Assembly (NCBI RefSeq): GCF_901933205.1
Contig: NC_044572.1
Location: forward strand, 64,892,465-64,956,464
Direction of reading: 5' to 3'
From: Camarhynchus parvulus
Taxonomy: Eukaryota > Chordata > Aves > Passeriformes > Thraupidae
DNA: 64,000 bases
This document shows, one piece after another, positions 1-14,100 of this stretch. A program made the translations under genes and the position numbers. Under the pieces are notes generated by a model that saw nothing but the letters and a program-made list of their open reading frames with translations, had not been told where the DNA came from and did no database searches. Numbering within the stretch: position 1 is the stretch's first letter; every line of letters starts with the position of its first letter.

Positions 1-1949
1 AATAGATACGGAGCCAGAAATCTTTCTTTTCAACTCACTTTTCTATTGGGAAACATCAGGCATGGCAATAAGCTGATGCACTCAGTGCAGAATTGAGAAG
101 TATTTTATTCACACAGTCTGGAGCACCAGTTAGGATCTTTGTTTATCCTTCATTTTCACATTTTTCCTTCTTTACTTCCCACCATACCCACTTTTTCTAG
201 CCTCTTAATTCCTTCTTTCATAGACATGCATTTGGATTCCCTCCCAAGCTGCAGGTTCACTGCTGTACCTCAGTTTCGCGAACTACTTTGACAACTACCT
301 ACAAAAAAATGGATACAGAAATATCACCTATTTTCTTAAAATTAAGCAGTTGTGGTGCAACGAAAAATGTTCTCAGAACAGAGCATTATCAGTCTCTCAT
401 ATGTTTATCTTTTTGAATTTGAATCCCAGTCTTGGGTGAACCAATGGACCACATCAGCATCTTTGGCAGGAGTGTGAAGTGCCTGAGCCCTGCTTGGTCT
501 GCTCGTTGCTTGCCCACCCTGCTTGGTGGAGTATTATGCCTGCAAAAACTGGCAGTGAATATTGCAGAGCATGGCAGCCATAGTGCCTACTTTGGCTTAC
601 CCAAGTGTGGTCCTGTAAGAGACCGTTCCCATTTTTCCTCCTTAACCTGTCTCACTACCAAAAAAAAAAGTCCCAGCCAGGGCCAACTCTGAAAATCAGG
701 CCTCTCAGGCAGACAGAGGGGCTGGGACAACTTGGTGGAACACTGAATTAAGGCACTTGCCTCTCTGCCCTGCAGAAGGAGGGTTTTCCACATCTCAACC
801 TTCTGGCAGCTTGGTCTATTTTAGCATGCCTAACAGCCTGTGTTCCAGAGATCCACAGGACCAGAGAGTAAGGATACTTAGAGTGGATAAAGACCTCTCC
901 TCCTTATGGCTCTGCTGAGTCTGCTGGCTCACAGCTCTCTCATTAGCTGTGAAGCCAGTCTTCCAAATCTGTGCCTGGAAAACTGCCTTAATTTCCATCC
1001 AGCAGGACTTGGAATTGTTTGGGTGAGCAGTGCTTGACCAGAGAAGTATCTTCGCTAAACCAAAAACTTGTGGGTTTTGGTGTTAGAAAGCAAGAGAGTG
1101 CCTCAAAAGTAGAACTATGGGCTTTGCCTGAGGTGTGAACTGAAGCATTACCACGGTGAGCATTTGCAGCTGGGCTCCTTATTTCATCATTAGCTGAGAG
1201 CCAAGGGAGCTGAGCGTTCCAAAGCCAGGCTCAGGCTGGGTGTTCGGGGTCTTTCCCCTGCTGCAGCTGCAGTAGCTGCAACACCCTGCTAGTGCAGAGG
1301 CTCTTTGATAGGGGCTGTGGTAGCACTTCCTGCCTCCTCTCGGTAGCTGTACACTTCATCTTGACATAAAGAGCAAAAGCCTGCGCAGAGCTTGTGGCTG
1401 GCAGGGCTGTACATGGATGGGGGCTGTTATGGCCAAGCATTTGCCATTCCATAGTCCCTTCCCCATGTCACTGCCCACAGGGACCTGCCCAGGAACATAC
1501 CAGGGCAGCTTTGTGTCTGTCAGGTACTGCCTTTGCTGTTCACACTGCCTTCTTCCAGGTTTGAGCAGACCAGCAAAAGACATTTTTCAAAGCTGAATGT
1601 CTTATTCAGTGACCTTTGTCAACTTCTGTTAAGCAGCCTTTGTGATAGGTTGCTTGTTACAGATAGACCTGTTACCTACTGTGCCTCAAGAGTTGCTTTC
1701 CTTGCCAACACAGCACAATGAATGCTTTATTTCAGGGGCAGTGACAGTGAGAAATAGAAAAGGAGAAAAGAACCGAAGTTAAACTGTCCAATGACTCTTG
1801 CACTGAAACCCTTCTGTCAGAAGGCACAATAGAGCTAAAATTTTCCTCTCTTACACCAGTCCTGCTTGTAAGCAAATGGTGTATCTCAGAATAAAACTCA
1901 CTTTTTACAGGGTTTTCAGAATGATCCTTTTATCTCACAGGCAGATCAT

Positions 1950-1979
1950 TACTGTTGGGCCTAATGCAGCCCAACAGTA
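1950..1979 (+). repeat. Perfect 11-bp-stem hairpin
   Basis: The arms TACTGTTGGGC (1950-1960) and GCCCAACAGTA (1969-1979) are exact reverse complements around an 8-base loop. It lies in NEDD9 intron 1. Confidence 0.9.
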
Positions 1980-4065
1980 CATACCTACAAGGCTATGTAA
2001 GTGCCTACGTTTACTTTGGAATAGCAGTCATTCATTTTTAAGAAATCTAAAAGATGGGAATCTGTATCAAAAATATTATGAGATGGATAACTAAAAGTCA
2101 TCCAACCAAAATTAAGCTACTGGTTTGTTCACAGACATTGCCCCCACCTTTCCTTCCTTTGTTCCTCCCTTCCTACTCCCAAGCTAAACATAGGAGAGAA
2201 GCTGTTTCTCATTTTAAGAAACAGTTTGCCCAATAATAGAAGAAAGGGGTCCCACCCTCTTTCAGTGAAGAGCAGTGGCAGTTTTCCCAGTCCTGTTTGC
2301 ACATAAACTCTACACACAGGAAGCAATATTATAAAACAAGACAAAGCCGAACAAAACAATACGCCTCAGCAGCCAAGCACAGAGCAGGGATCAGTATTCT
2401 CATATTGCACTTCTGAGGGATGCAGCAGGAATCCTTTGAGCTTATGGTTGGTTGAGCCTTTTCCTTGAGTGTTCATTCATTGTGGAGCTGGCAGAGAGGA
2501 ATCAAGTGGGCAGCCCTGTGCTGGGAGCTTGGCACCTCCACGCTGGGCCCTTAAAGAGACCATTGTGTTTAATCTCCTAGCATGTCATTTGTTATTCCTG
2601 CCTGTGCTGCCATGGCTCTGGGCACCTCACACACTCTCGTTACCCACGTCACTGCATGTGTTTACTCTAACAGAAGTGGTAGATGTTTCCACTCTTCTCT
2701 TTAACTCTTGCCTCTTCCCTCTTCTGCCACTTAGCCTCATCAACAAGCACCCGCTTCATCCTCCAGACTATGAATTACAGAATTCTGTCAGTTCTCCTCA
2801 CTGCAGAGAAGGGCAGTCAAAACAAGTCCTGATCTTCGAAGTATTTTCATGTGTCTTCATCCAGCTGCAGATGTGTCAGCCACCAATTGCAACAGGCTGA
2901 GGAGAGAGTAGACACCCTTGACAGTTCTGTAATAGACCTCATTTATACAACTGAATTTGGCATGAAGTTCCTTCAAGATTTGAGAAGAAAAATAGTTTAT
3001 AGAGTCTTCTTTTTTTAAGTTTGGGTTCTGCAAATAGAACAGCTGACAGTTTTCAGAGCAGCATCTCTTGCTTACTGGGTCAGGCATCGTAGGTGTAAAA
3101 GAAAGAATCTGAGGTCTACAGAGAATACAATTCACACCTTTCCAGCTTTTATCTAATGGACTTTAAATGCCATTAAAGGAAACCTCAGACAGAAGTTTCA
3201 AATCCCAGGTTCACTTTATCTAGAGGGAGCTTGAAAGCTTTACTTTTGTCTCAACCAATGTAGAAAGTTGGGACCATGAGCACTGTAATCTGCATTTGAT
3301 CTTGAAAGTATCCATTTCCCTTACTTTTAGACAGTTTCTGACAGTCAGCAGAGTCAGCTGAGCCTTTTCCTGCAGTATGCTCCAGCTAAAATCCCCAGGC
3401 AGCAGTCATTAGGGTCAGGCTCCATTTTCACTTTGACCTGCTGACAACTGAGATAGCTCTTTGTTTAACAGAAGACTGTAAAACTTCCGATTTTCAGTGA
3501 TTTTACATAAGATGCTTTCTACTGCACTCATGAGCCCAGGGTTCAGAGGAATTTAAGCTTCTTGAGAACAAATGTGGGGTTTTTTTGTTTTGCTTGTACA
3601 GAGTATTAACACCATGGGGGCCTGACCCTGGCTTCAGCTTCCAGACATCCCAGTATTGCTAGCAAGGCTTGACACAGGAGCTAAACTGAGTCTTTCCAAT
3701 CAACCATTAGCTGTAGAGAAGCACTCATTACTTGAAGTAGGGCTGTCACAACACTGGGAGCTCAGGAGAATGGAGCTGCTGCACAGAGACCACAGGGACT
3801 TTTGGATTTTGAAGAGGGCACCACTGCTCCTATCATGTAGTTAATTTAACTGGACCAAAGGAGAGCAACAGACACTTCCAGTATTAGTCTTATTAAAAGA
3901 AGCTGGTAGCTGCCAGTATCTTCATTTTATGAAATGCAGCTGATTTCTATAACAAATTTTTTTTCCCTATCTACCATCAGGTATTTTTCCCCAGCCTTTA
4001 CAGAAAATTTTGTAGCTGTGCATCTGTTGCCCTCCCTTTTATTTTTCTTTTTTATTGGAAATATA

Positions 4066-4126
4066 AAGTCCCTTTAAAGGGACTTCTGTGCAACTTACTA
4101 CTTGGAACTTGAAAACAAGTTCCAAG
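4066..4126 (+). repeat. Pair of adjacent perfect inverted repeats
   Basis: A 20-bp perfect palindrome, AAGTCCCTTTAAAGGGACTT (4066-4085), is followed 15 bases later by an 11-bp-stem hairpin with arms CTTGGAACTTG (4101-4111) and CAAGTTCCAAG (4116-4126) around an AAAA loop. Both are exact. They lie in NEDD9 intron 1, about 3.6 kb before the SH3 exon. Confidence 0.9.
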
Positions 4127-7100
4127 ACAATTTTCTCATTGCCCTTTCTCTAGGAAACAGACTAGGTTTTTTTAGCATTTAGTAAAACAAAAAGGTCACT
4201 GCTGTGCTTTTGTCTTCTCATATCAGATCTTAGTGCTTACTTGGTGCCAGTTCTCAGACAGTTGAGTGGGCAGATCCATGCCTCTTCAGAGCAATTAATT
4301 TCATGTAACTGTCCCCACTCTCTGAGTTGATGATATCAATGAGAAGGAATATATTGATATACGGGCTACAGTGCCCACAGAATCAAAAAAATATTCAGAT
4401 TTGTCAAATCTTTGGAGATAAGGCCCACAGGTGTTGAAAGATGTCTTTGATCAGACTTCTTCCGTGTGTTGAAAAGTAGAGACAACCATTGTGATCACCA
4501 CAGCAGGTTAAAGGTACCTGTGGTTTCCAAACGCTTGCTGTCTGTGGTCACAATTGCATTTTTCTCAAGGCTGGTTCTGCTGACTCGTGAAAGTGACTGT
4601 GACACTGTTTCTGAAGCTCATACTAAGCAATCCTGTGAAGGAAGAATGAAGTCAGGGAAAACACAGAAGGTTTGCTTAGCAGGAGCAGTGCCTTTGCTGC
4701 TGGCACCAAGCAACAGGCTTAGTGTTTCTGGTCCCAGTGCTTATTTGGAGGAATGTTTTTCCTGCTTCACTGCTCCATCAGTGACTGGTGCTGGTGGCAT
4801 GGCTCTGGGCTATTTAAAAGGCCTTGGGGAAATGGCTGTGAAACAAGTGGCAACCAATTAGTATAATTCACATACTGGTGCCTGAGTTAACACCAACAAT
4901 GAGAATCTGAAGCTGTTTGCAGCAAAGAAGTTCCTGAAGCACATCCAGAAAGTGTTAACATGCTGCATGCCAGGTGGTGAGAAGGTCACTGGGACAGAGA
5001 TAATGAGGAGCTAGAAAAAAAAAATTCACATGGGAACTTTTATCTGCTCTAATTCTACCACCATTTCAGCTTTGTTCTGAGAATTGCTTTGCTGTAGAAG
5101 CTAATCAAGCTTTTCAAATACCTTTAAACACCAAAGTATAGAAGAATACACATTTATCATTGATTTAGCCTGCTTGGTTAGTGCCTCCCCCACCTAGCTG
5201 TAATCTTCCTCCTTTAAACAACTCCCCAGTGAAAGTCTTCGTTAAGTTGCACAGGCTCTGGTCCCATTAGTAGATTTCTCCTGTGAAAGATATGCTAGAA
5301 AAAATGTGGAAAGATAAGAGATTGAGTTGAATATTCAGATTAGGCAGAGGCTTTTGTTTTCTGAGCTTCAGACTCCACTAAGCAGCCTGGTTGACGCAGC
5401 AAGAGCATAGAGGTAGTGCTCAAGAAGAGACCACTGGTTTTGACCATGCTTAAATAATAGTTTTACAATCCTGCCAAGGCATGGACAAAAATTGCTCCCT
5501 GCTTTATCTCTGTTGGGATATCTTAGTGTTGCTGACTGATGAGCTGAGTAGCCATACATCAGAGGGAATGGTGGGCCCCAGTGCTGCTGTTTACATGGGA
5601 GTTCAGAGTGGCAATCCTGCTTTTCCAAGCCAAAGCTTAATTTTTACCAACCTCACTAATGATGCTGATGAAATGTGAAGCCAGTGTTTCTCATACATTT
5701 GAAAGCTGATCTCCCATTCAGAGAAGAGGAAACTGATCTCGTGCACCCCATTTCAACACTGCATGTCTTGGGAAATGCAAGTTCACCTACCTTTTATGTG
5801 ATACCTGAGCTTATCCCCTTCCCATCCACCAGTCAGCCCTGCACACAACCTGCTGCACTGAGCAAGGTCAAACTAAAGTCTCTGTCTCGAGGAAGCATAG
5901 GAATGATGGGAAAACATCAGTGTATCAACAGGGAAAGATATAACAAGTGAGGGATGATTAAAAGAAAAAGTTCTGAAATGTCCAAGGAGGATGATAAATA
6001 TGACAGATAAAAACACTTAACTGTACTTGACGCTATTCCTTTGACATAGGAAAGATAAATCTTTAAGGCAGCTGCATATCCTTTTTGGTGGATTAGCACC
6101 ATTTCAGTTTGTGTACTGCATCCAAATATTTCAGCTTGAACACTTCAGATCCAGGGCTCTGTATATTTTTTCAAGTGCTACAATCAGATTATAACCATCT
6201 CTGCTGACCACCTTCACTGAAAGCCGGGCAGTCATGAAGCAATTATTTCCAGTATGTCTGGAAATATCACCAGAGCCAAGAAATTAAATCTTCATGGCCT
6301 TTTTGAGGGTCCAAGAATGTTAGTGCAGACAGCCTGCCTACTTTCCATTGAATACCTTGGCCAGTTTCTCAGAACTGGATGTGCCATAGAGGCCTGCAAA
6401 GAAAGAGGAAAGGGAGGTGGTTCCATCTGGGAGAGGAGGCGGTACTTATTAGTAATGCGTCACAGCCAACAATCTTACATCAACTCAGAGCTGGCTTAAA
6501 ACTGCATAGCAGAGGTACTGCTGGGACTAGAACCCCAGCAGGAGATAAGTCAGGGCAAGCTGCAAAGCCTGCCTGGAACTCTGGGCAAATGCTTGGGGGT
6601 AGAGCTGTGTGAAGTTCCTTGTGTTAATGGTACTGCTCCACTTGACATAATCAAGCAAAGTGCATCTAAGAGTGCTTAAACTATGTTGACACAAGTCAAA
6701 GACACTCCTTGGCAGCCTGAAGACTCCCCTTAAGTTACACACAGAGGCTCTTAGTGGTGCTGGTTAATACCTACGTTCTTACATTCTTTTAGATGGGCAC
6801 TGCTTTTCTCATGGCACCGGCATGACCCCACTTGGGGTCACTGGGCACATTATTTTTTAGAATTATATTTTTCTCTTGAAGGTCTTTCTATAGAAGGTGG
6901 ACCTCAGAGGAACCATGTTCTTTGAAGTTTTGAGGCAGCAGGGGAGGAAGGGTTTTGTCTATTAAGCTACTGCTATGCTATGCTGTACCCCTGAAGAAGT
7001 TTGCAGAGAGTGAGAAGGCACGAAGCTACACACAAAGATGAGCATCGTAGCTCAAAGCCTGTGACGTTTTGTCAACTCATTTTTAGATACTTTTTCTTAC

Positions 7101-7702
7101 TAGGTGGTCTACAGATCCATCACTTTTAAGGCCACCTGCAGGTGTTAGCTAAAAAAAGCCAGGCCACTGTCTTTGCACTAAATGGGATCTACACCTCCAT
7201 GGAAAGTCTTTTGGGGCCCCACAAATGTAAAACTGTTTGGGAAAAATTACTCTGGATTACTCACTCCTTGCGAGTCTTGCTCAGGTTTATTTTTAATGGC
7301 TGCTGGCTGGCTGTAGCAGTACATAGAGCACGTTTGTAGGGAAGTCAGTGTCAAGAGATGAAGGTACAAACCCCTCATTCACAGGAAGAGCACCTCAGTG
7401 CCAGGAGCAGATCTCTCCTGACTTTCTGTCTGTTCAGGTGACTAGGCCATATAAAGTGCTTCTATCTGACCCACTGTTGCTGGAAAATTTCTCACTAGCA
7501 GTGTTGTTAATGCATAAGCGTCTCATTTTCCCAACTTGGGACAGAGGAATCCTGTGCTGTATGATTTTTTTTTTTTTTTATTTCCTGCACACTTCTTTTT
7601 CAAATTCAGTTCTTATTTCCAACCACTTAGAATGTGCTTGAAGATATAGAAAAATTCTGTCCTGTTTGTTGACTTGCTATTCTTGCCTTTGTTTCTCCAC
7701 AG

Positions 7703-8143
7703 AATCTTATGGCAAGGGCCCTGTATGACAATGTCCCTGAGTGTGCAGAAGAGCTGGCCTTCCGCAAGGGAGACATCCTGACGGTGATAGAGCAGAACAC
7801 TGAGGGGCTGGAAGGATGGTGGCTCTGCTCCCTACACGGCCGCCAAGGCATTGTCCCAGGCAACCGCGTGAAGCTCCTGATAGGTGCCGTGGTGCAGGAC
7901 AGCCCTCCTGGCCAGGATGTGCCCAGCTCAGGATTGATGAATCAGCCCTTCAGCCACCAAAAGATCTACCAAGTGCCGAGCTCGCACGCCTCAGCACGGG
8001 ACCCTGTCTACCAAGTGCCGCCTTCCCACCAAAACCAGGGAATTTACCAGATACCCACTGGTCATGGTCTGGTGGGACAAGAGATTTACCAGGTGCCACC
8101 CTCCATGCAGAGGTGTATTGATGGTCCAGCTGTGACTAACAAG
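7703..8143 (+). CDS. NEDD9: NEDD9 coding exon 2: SH3 domain and first four YxxP motifs
   Basis: The exon follows acceptor ctccacag at 7695-7702 and starts with codons Asn-Leu-Met, the residues that follow the short first-exon peptide in human NEDD9. It ends at AAG before donor gtgtgt (8144). Its 147 codons (residues ~5-151) hold the whole SH3 domain, which in this family binds polyproline motifs of FAK/PYK2 and guanine-exchange factors. Four substrate tyrosines follow: YQVP, YQVP, YQIP, YQVP. The ATG at 7709 is internal Met-7, so it is not necessarily the start. Reading through into the intron meets a stop at 8168. Confidence 0.97.
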
Positions 8144-11100
8144 GTGTGTGCATTTGCTTTTACTTCGTAGCTCCAAAGCAGCTCACTTATGCTGAGAGAA
8201 GTATGGGATTCAGGTTCCTCCCAGGCTGAAGCACATTTGGCCTGTGGCACTCTCACATTTTATGTTCAAAAGAGCTGCTGCAACTCATCTTCCTCTTCAT
8301 GAACTCTCCCACTTGTTAATGAACAGTTACATCATCTGCCCAAGTAATTTTAGTTTAATTAAAAATTATATACTGTCTTGCTGGAGCAGTCCCAGTGAGT
8401 CTAAACTACAAGGAGGAATCAGTGATTGATGTGACAAGGGCCATACTTGTAGGAGTGAGGAAACAAGAGTATGATGATAATGAAGGATGTTTTAATACTA
8501 AACCTAAACCTTTTAAGAGTGCACTCGATGTTTATCTAAATTTCTTGGTTGAAAGTGAGAGCTGCAGCAGCTCCATGATGCAGCCATTACTGCATTATTG
8601 CATTTTGCAAGGTTCCCCCCTTATTCATGCTGTTCTTCTTAAGTTCTCCCCATCTTCTGCCACTCCCTCATTTTACCTTCACAGGATACCTGCCAAGTAT
8701 CCTGGTGACTGAAAAGGATTAAGGAAGATACCCAAGGAAGGAAATATTACAAAGCCAAAAGGAAATTCTTTCAGTTCCTCCATTCCCAGTTCAACAGCTC
8801 CAGATATCAGCCTCCTCCTTACCTTTAGAGCTTAGAGCACAGCATTAATATCCAATTTATGTGAGTGGATGATGGCTCTCTCAGGAAGTTCTTTACTGGT
8901 TTAAACTTTCATCTAATTTAGTTTGGCAAGACTGTCTGTTTTGTGTTTTTCCCCCACATCACCCACAAGTCAGCCTTTTTCATATCAGGCCTTTGGAAGA
9001 CATCTTCTAATGCTTTTATTTCCTTGTTATAATTTCATTTTCCTTGATAAGAATAAATGGATTTTTTGTCTTCTGAGCAAGAGAGAAAGATGTGTGAAAC
9101 CATTCCAAGTCAATTTATAAAGAGGTTTGCTTGCTCAGCTTTTCCATAGTTATGCTTTATAGGCTGTGCAGGAAGATAATACAAGAAAATTGCACTTACT
9201 GCACAGGCAGAGATAGGAGCTTTGTTGGAGCAATTACATGAGTTTTCTTGATAACTCCCATGTATTTTCTCTCATTTCCTTCTTTCTATATAGACTACAT
9301 ACACTGAAATATTTTCCAGGATACTCTTTGCCTATCCACAGTGGATACCCTCCAAGGTAGTTAGTGAGCACCTGGTAAAGTCTGTTGAGGGGGCAGCACA
9401 GAAGAGATCTCATTTTAGGGTATGGCTGCAGGAAACATTTTACAGCACTGTTCAGAGATGCACCATACAGCAGATCTGCACTAAATTCTGTAGGAAAGCC
9501 CAAGGAATTCGTTTGGAATGAGCACTATGTACCTTCATTTTAGTACCTGACATGCCTAAATACTGTTAGGATAGTTTGCTTAGCATAATTAATGTTAGTT
9601 TCTATTCCACACAGAAAGAATTTTCCAACTGATAAGAGGTTTCTTCTCCCTCCTCCCAGCCTCTCCAGCTCCAGTGAAAATAACAGGACATTCTGCATAA
9701 ACCTGTTGGCTGCTAGGACTGTGTTAAAACCCTTGAAACACTAAGAGACTGAAATATTTTTTTAGTTTTAAGTGCAAAGTTCTTGTTGAGATACAAATAT
9801 CAGAAGCTTTGAAGCACCTCTTTTCTCCAAGTTTCTGCTGAGAAATTGTTTCAGCAACCTTGATTATGATTTTTTCTGAATTCAAGTCACCTTTAGAAAG
9901 TTATCTATTTGTCAGAACTTGTTCTAATTTAATCCCTTGCAACCTATGAAAGACCAGCTATGCTGCTCACTGTAAAATAACTAAACATACATGTTTATAA
10001 AGTATTTCATCCTCAAAGTAAATGCCAACCAGCTTAGCCCTAGCCAATATTTGCTACTTGCTTTAGTCCTGACTTAGATTTATTTAGCCCAAGAGTCCTT
10101 AGTCTCAGTATCAACTGTGTTGTATTGAGGCTGGCAAACCTCATGGCAGCATCCTGCTTTGACCAGAGGTAGATATGTCTTTTGCTCCTTGCAACTGCTC
10201 AGTTCTAGACTAAAAGGAACACATTGGGATTGAATCTGTGACAGGCAAGAGACAACTTAGCAGTGAAGGAAGTGTCTGAGGTAAAACTACTCCATTCTAT
10301 ATCATCCCAATCTTGCTAAGCTGCTTTTTTACAGCTACAGCTGCAACTCTGCTAATGCCTTTGTGAAAGAAAAGCCTAATTAAAGGGAAGCACTTTAGCA
10401 CTTGTCTCCTTTGTATGAGGAAACAGTCTGCCCTCCAAATCCTCCTCCTCTAGGGATCAGTAAAAACAATCCTTAATATTAAGAAAAGCTGGGCATCTTG
10501 GAGGTTTGAATTGGGGTCTCTTTGCTTTGTCTTCCAAAATGAATGATATCTTTTCTCAGACTTGTGACACCTGCTTCAAAGGCTTAAATGAGCCACTCTG
10601 CCTCCTTCCATCAGCAGAACCAGCTGATCAGCAAGCTGTGTATTTTGGTAGCTGTAACGACATTGAGAGGTTTTACTGCAAGTTCTTGCTGTATGCAAGT
10701 CTTCTGCCTTCCCACAGCAGGAGCTAGAGAAGAAACCTGTGTCCTCTGGACGTCATTCTAAGCGGGACCAGCAGCAGTTTCTGTGCCATCCCTTTCTGCA
10801 CGTGTCTGCTTGCTTCCCTTGTGCAAACGTGTGGCTTGGCTGCCATACAGGTTTTGCAGGCAGGGCTTAGGAGCTGCTGTCAGGCAGGAATTGTCTAGCC
10901 TGGAGCAGCAGTAAATCAACAGCAGGCATGTTATTAAGCTGTGCTGAGGTAACCCATCTCCTAACCCAGCAAGGCAGAGCGAGTCAAAAAGGAGTCCTGA
11001 GGCAGGTAATTACAGTGATTAATTGATCCTGGCCAAACTGGTTGCTGACTGGTTGGCTCCCTCTGTCAAATGAAAATAGCACCTTCTAGAACTCACTCTA

Positions 11101-14100
11101 CCAATGACAGAGATAAGGAGCCTTAAAATTAGTCTTGGTTAGCCCCAGGCTTTTGCAGCTCTGCTGAAAGTTCAGTCACAAACCCCCAAAGCGTGGAGAG
11201 CATCTGAGGAGTGTAAAGAGGTGGAAGCTGTGTCTTAGAATTTATTCCCTCTTTCTGTGCTCTCCTTTGGAATTTACTCTCTTTTGCTGCAGCCAGCAAA
11301 GAGAAAGAACCTTCAGACAAATCTGACATTCAGGAAACCTGGATTTTATCCTTGTCGCAGAATTCTGCATGGTCTTGAGTGGTGCTTTTGCATCTCATCT
11401 GCAAAATATGTGGGTTAATTTTGAGGGAACTCTTTCTGTACAGATTGCTTTGACAACATCCTTTCGGAAAGGTGCCAACAGAGCACAAAGCTTCTTTTGC
11501 ATCTGATTAATCATTAGTGATTAATCATTAGTTCACCCCTAAGCTGTGAAGTAGGGAAAGCTACACATGAAAAAAAGGTCACTGCCACAATGTAAGTACT
11601 CATTTTCTGGTTCAGTGTTTCCCCTAGCTGATCTAGTTGTGCTGTCCCTGCCATCCTGAAAATAGCATTGGCCAAAAAAATTAGAGGAATTATTTCCTTG
11701 TTGGAAAACAGCTTTCTGGAGGAACCAATAGCTATCAGGAGAGCTGTTGGTCAAGGAAACTCAGCACAAAACAGAATGAGGCTGATGTTTGTCCAGGGAA
11801 GAGACCGGACTGTGGGAGTTACCAGCCCTGAGCTACAGCTCCCAAAAGGCGCAGACCAACTCAGGCAAATAGAGATTAATGCCAGCTTGGAACAATTCAC
11901 TTTTTTTGTTTGTTGGTCTGTTTGGACTGGAACGCTGCGGTTCAGGAAACGCTCAGATTTACCCACCTTTTAAAAGTGGATAGAGCGGAATAGGGAAGGA
12001 ACTCATCTTCATCCCCAGCCTATTTCCCAGTATAAACATGTCCTTGACAAATCAAGGGTTTCACACCCCACCATCCTACTTTATCAAGAGGTCACTGCCT
12101 TCAGCAGGAGGTTTGGGTAAACCATGGCTATGGGAATGGACCTTGTTCCCTGGGTTTTATTTATGTTAAGAGTCATGCTGGTTCAATGCACGAGACAGTA
12201 GAAACACCACCCCACAAGCAGCACCACCCTGACAATTTTGGCACAGACTTCAGGGGCAGGAGCCAGTTAGCCACATTATGACATTTTTCCTTCCAATTAC
12301 ACAAGTACTGTCCTAGCTGGGAAGAAACAAATGGCTCCTTATAATATTAGTTCCAGAAATAAGCCTGCCTTTACATTATTGTCTTCTTTTCATTGCCTAT
12401 TTTCACATTTATGAAATAAGAAGAGAAAGACATTAAGCACAGTAAAGAGTTGTGTGACAGATCATTTTGTTATCAGAAAGAATGAGATCATATCTAGTGT
12501 TTTGCAGTTTGTTGGTAAAATGTATTTACATTCCAAGATAATGTCCCCATTTACCCTCAGGCCTGAAATACCACAGTTTCCTGTGATGGGGTTTCCATAA
12601 ATGGCCCTAGCAGTGATCATATAGTCATTCTGCTCTTCTGCTTTCACATTACAAACTCTGCTTTGGGGAATTGTATCCCTCATAACAGAATACTGCTTCT
12701 GTGTTAAAGTGCTGAACACACAGGAAGTTTGCTGAGTGCAGCAGCAGTGGTAACACATACCTCAACGCTCAGAGCTCGCTTTCACAAAGTGTGCTCTAAA
12801 GGATGAAAATACCTCAAGTTAAATGCAAGCTCAGTGGTTAAAACAGCGCACAGCTGTTTTCTTAGGCTCGGGAGTTTCCCTTGTAACTTTCCATGTGACG
12901 TTAATAGGAGAACAACCATTTTACTGATAAAAAGTCAGTGCAGTTAATCCCTCATCCACGAGTCAGAGTGCGCAGTAGTTAGTCACTGATGTGATTTGTA
13001 GAGAAGTATTTCAAGAAAAAGACTGCATTTTATTAGGCTGAGCAAATATATGAGCTCAACATTACTCCCTGTTCCTCCCTGAGCACAGGGCTCTTTTTCA
13101 TCAGTTCTATTTGTAGACCAGAGGCATGCATTTTTCCCCTGGAGTATCAGAAAAAAAGGCCAGTCCTGCAGTCTCATCCAATAACTGAGGTCTCCAGGGA
13201 CACAAACCTGTCTCCCCAAGAGCAGGATCAAACCTTTGCTAAAAATAGTAAAACAGTAGTAATAGTAATAATAAAAGAAAAATGCAAGCTTATGGGCTCT
13301 TTCTTGGTGGTTCAAAACCTAACTGAACCTTTAGGTTATGTCTGAAACAAAACACCAAATTCAGGTAATTCAAATTGCCCTCTAAGTACTAAAAACTAAG
13401 CGCAGCAGCAGAGCATTTTAGGAAAAAAATCCACATGAGTGGAAAACTGATTATTCAGAAAGTGAATCTCATCATAAGGAGGAAGTGTGGTTTCTGGAGA
13501 TAGGAAATGGGTAGATGAAGACAGGTTGCTGGCCATCAGAAAATACAGTTCTAGTGAAATCTAAAGTCTTGGCGGGCATTCCATGATTTTTTAGATGTTT
13601 TGATTTGGAGGATGACTAATTAGCATCCGAATATCATCGTTCCATATGTTTGCGTGAAACATTTCAGTTTTTCTTTTTTATATAGCAGTGGCAGTATTGC
13701 ATCTTTTTTTTTTTCCCTAACATGAATCTAAATTAATCTTTCTCCCCAAACAGACTGTTAAAATGGGTGCAAAGTGAAATCAAGGTAGCCGAGTTCCTAG
13801 GAGACAGGAACCTTCCATAAGCCAGTCTATCCCTAATCCTTCAAAGATGGTAATATATTCCCATTGGGTCTTACCATCACAAGTTTTAAATATACACAGA
13901 CAGTCGTGACTGAGGTCTGGCAAAAAAACAATTAAGGATGGAGTTTATATCTGTTTAAAAGGTGTCTTTGCCTTCCATAAACTTGTCAAAGCAAGCTGTG
14001 CTAATCTAAACACCACTTACTAGAAGCACTTGTCTGTACAGCTGCCCTGAGATACCCATGCAGAAATGGAGCCAATACAGCTTGTGAGCCAGAGAGCCTC

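Larger units (their letters stand above)
1..7702 (+). other. NEDD9: NEDD9 intron 1, distal part
   Basis: AT-rich non-coding DNA before the SH3 exon. I searched for a short first exon encoding the MKYK- or MWTR-type start followed by a donor and saw none, so it probably lies upstream. I recognise no interspersed repeat here. The stretch has three strong inverted repeats (1950-1979, 4066-4085, 4101-4126) and a poly-T run near 7565-7579. The many short open frames have no recognisable homology. Confidence 0.8.

Noticed and set aside
8144..8170. Extension of the SH3 exon to a stop at 8168 as a short SH3-only protein
   Set aside because: The consensus splice donor at 8144 and the match of the next exon to human NEDD9 show this is intron. 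A retained-intron isoform would need transcript evidence.
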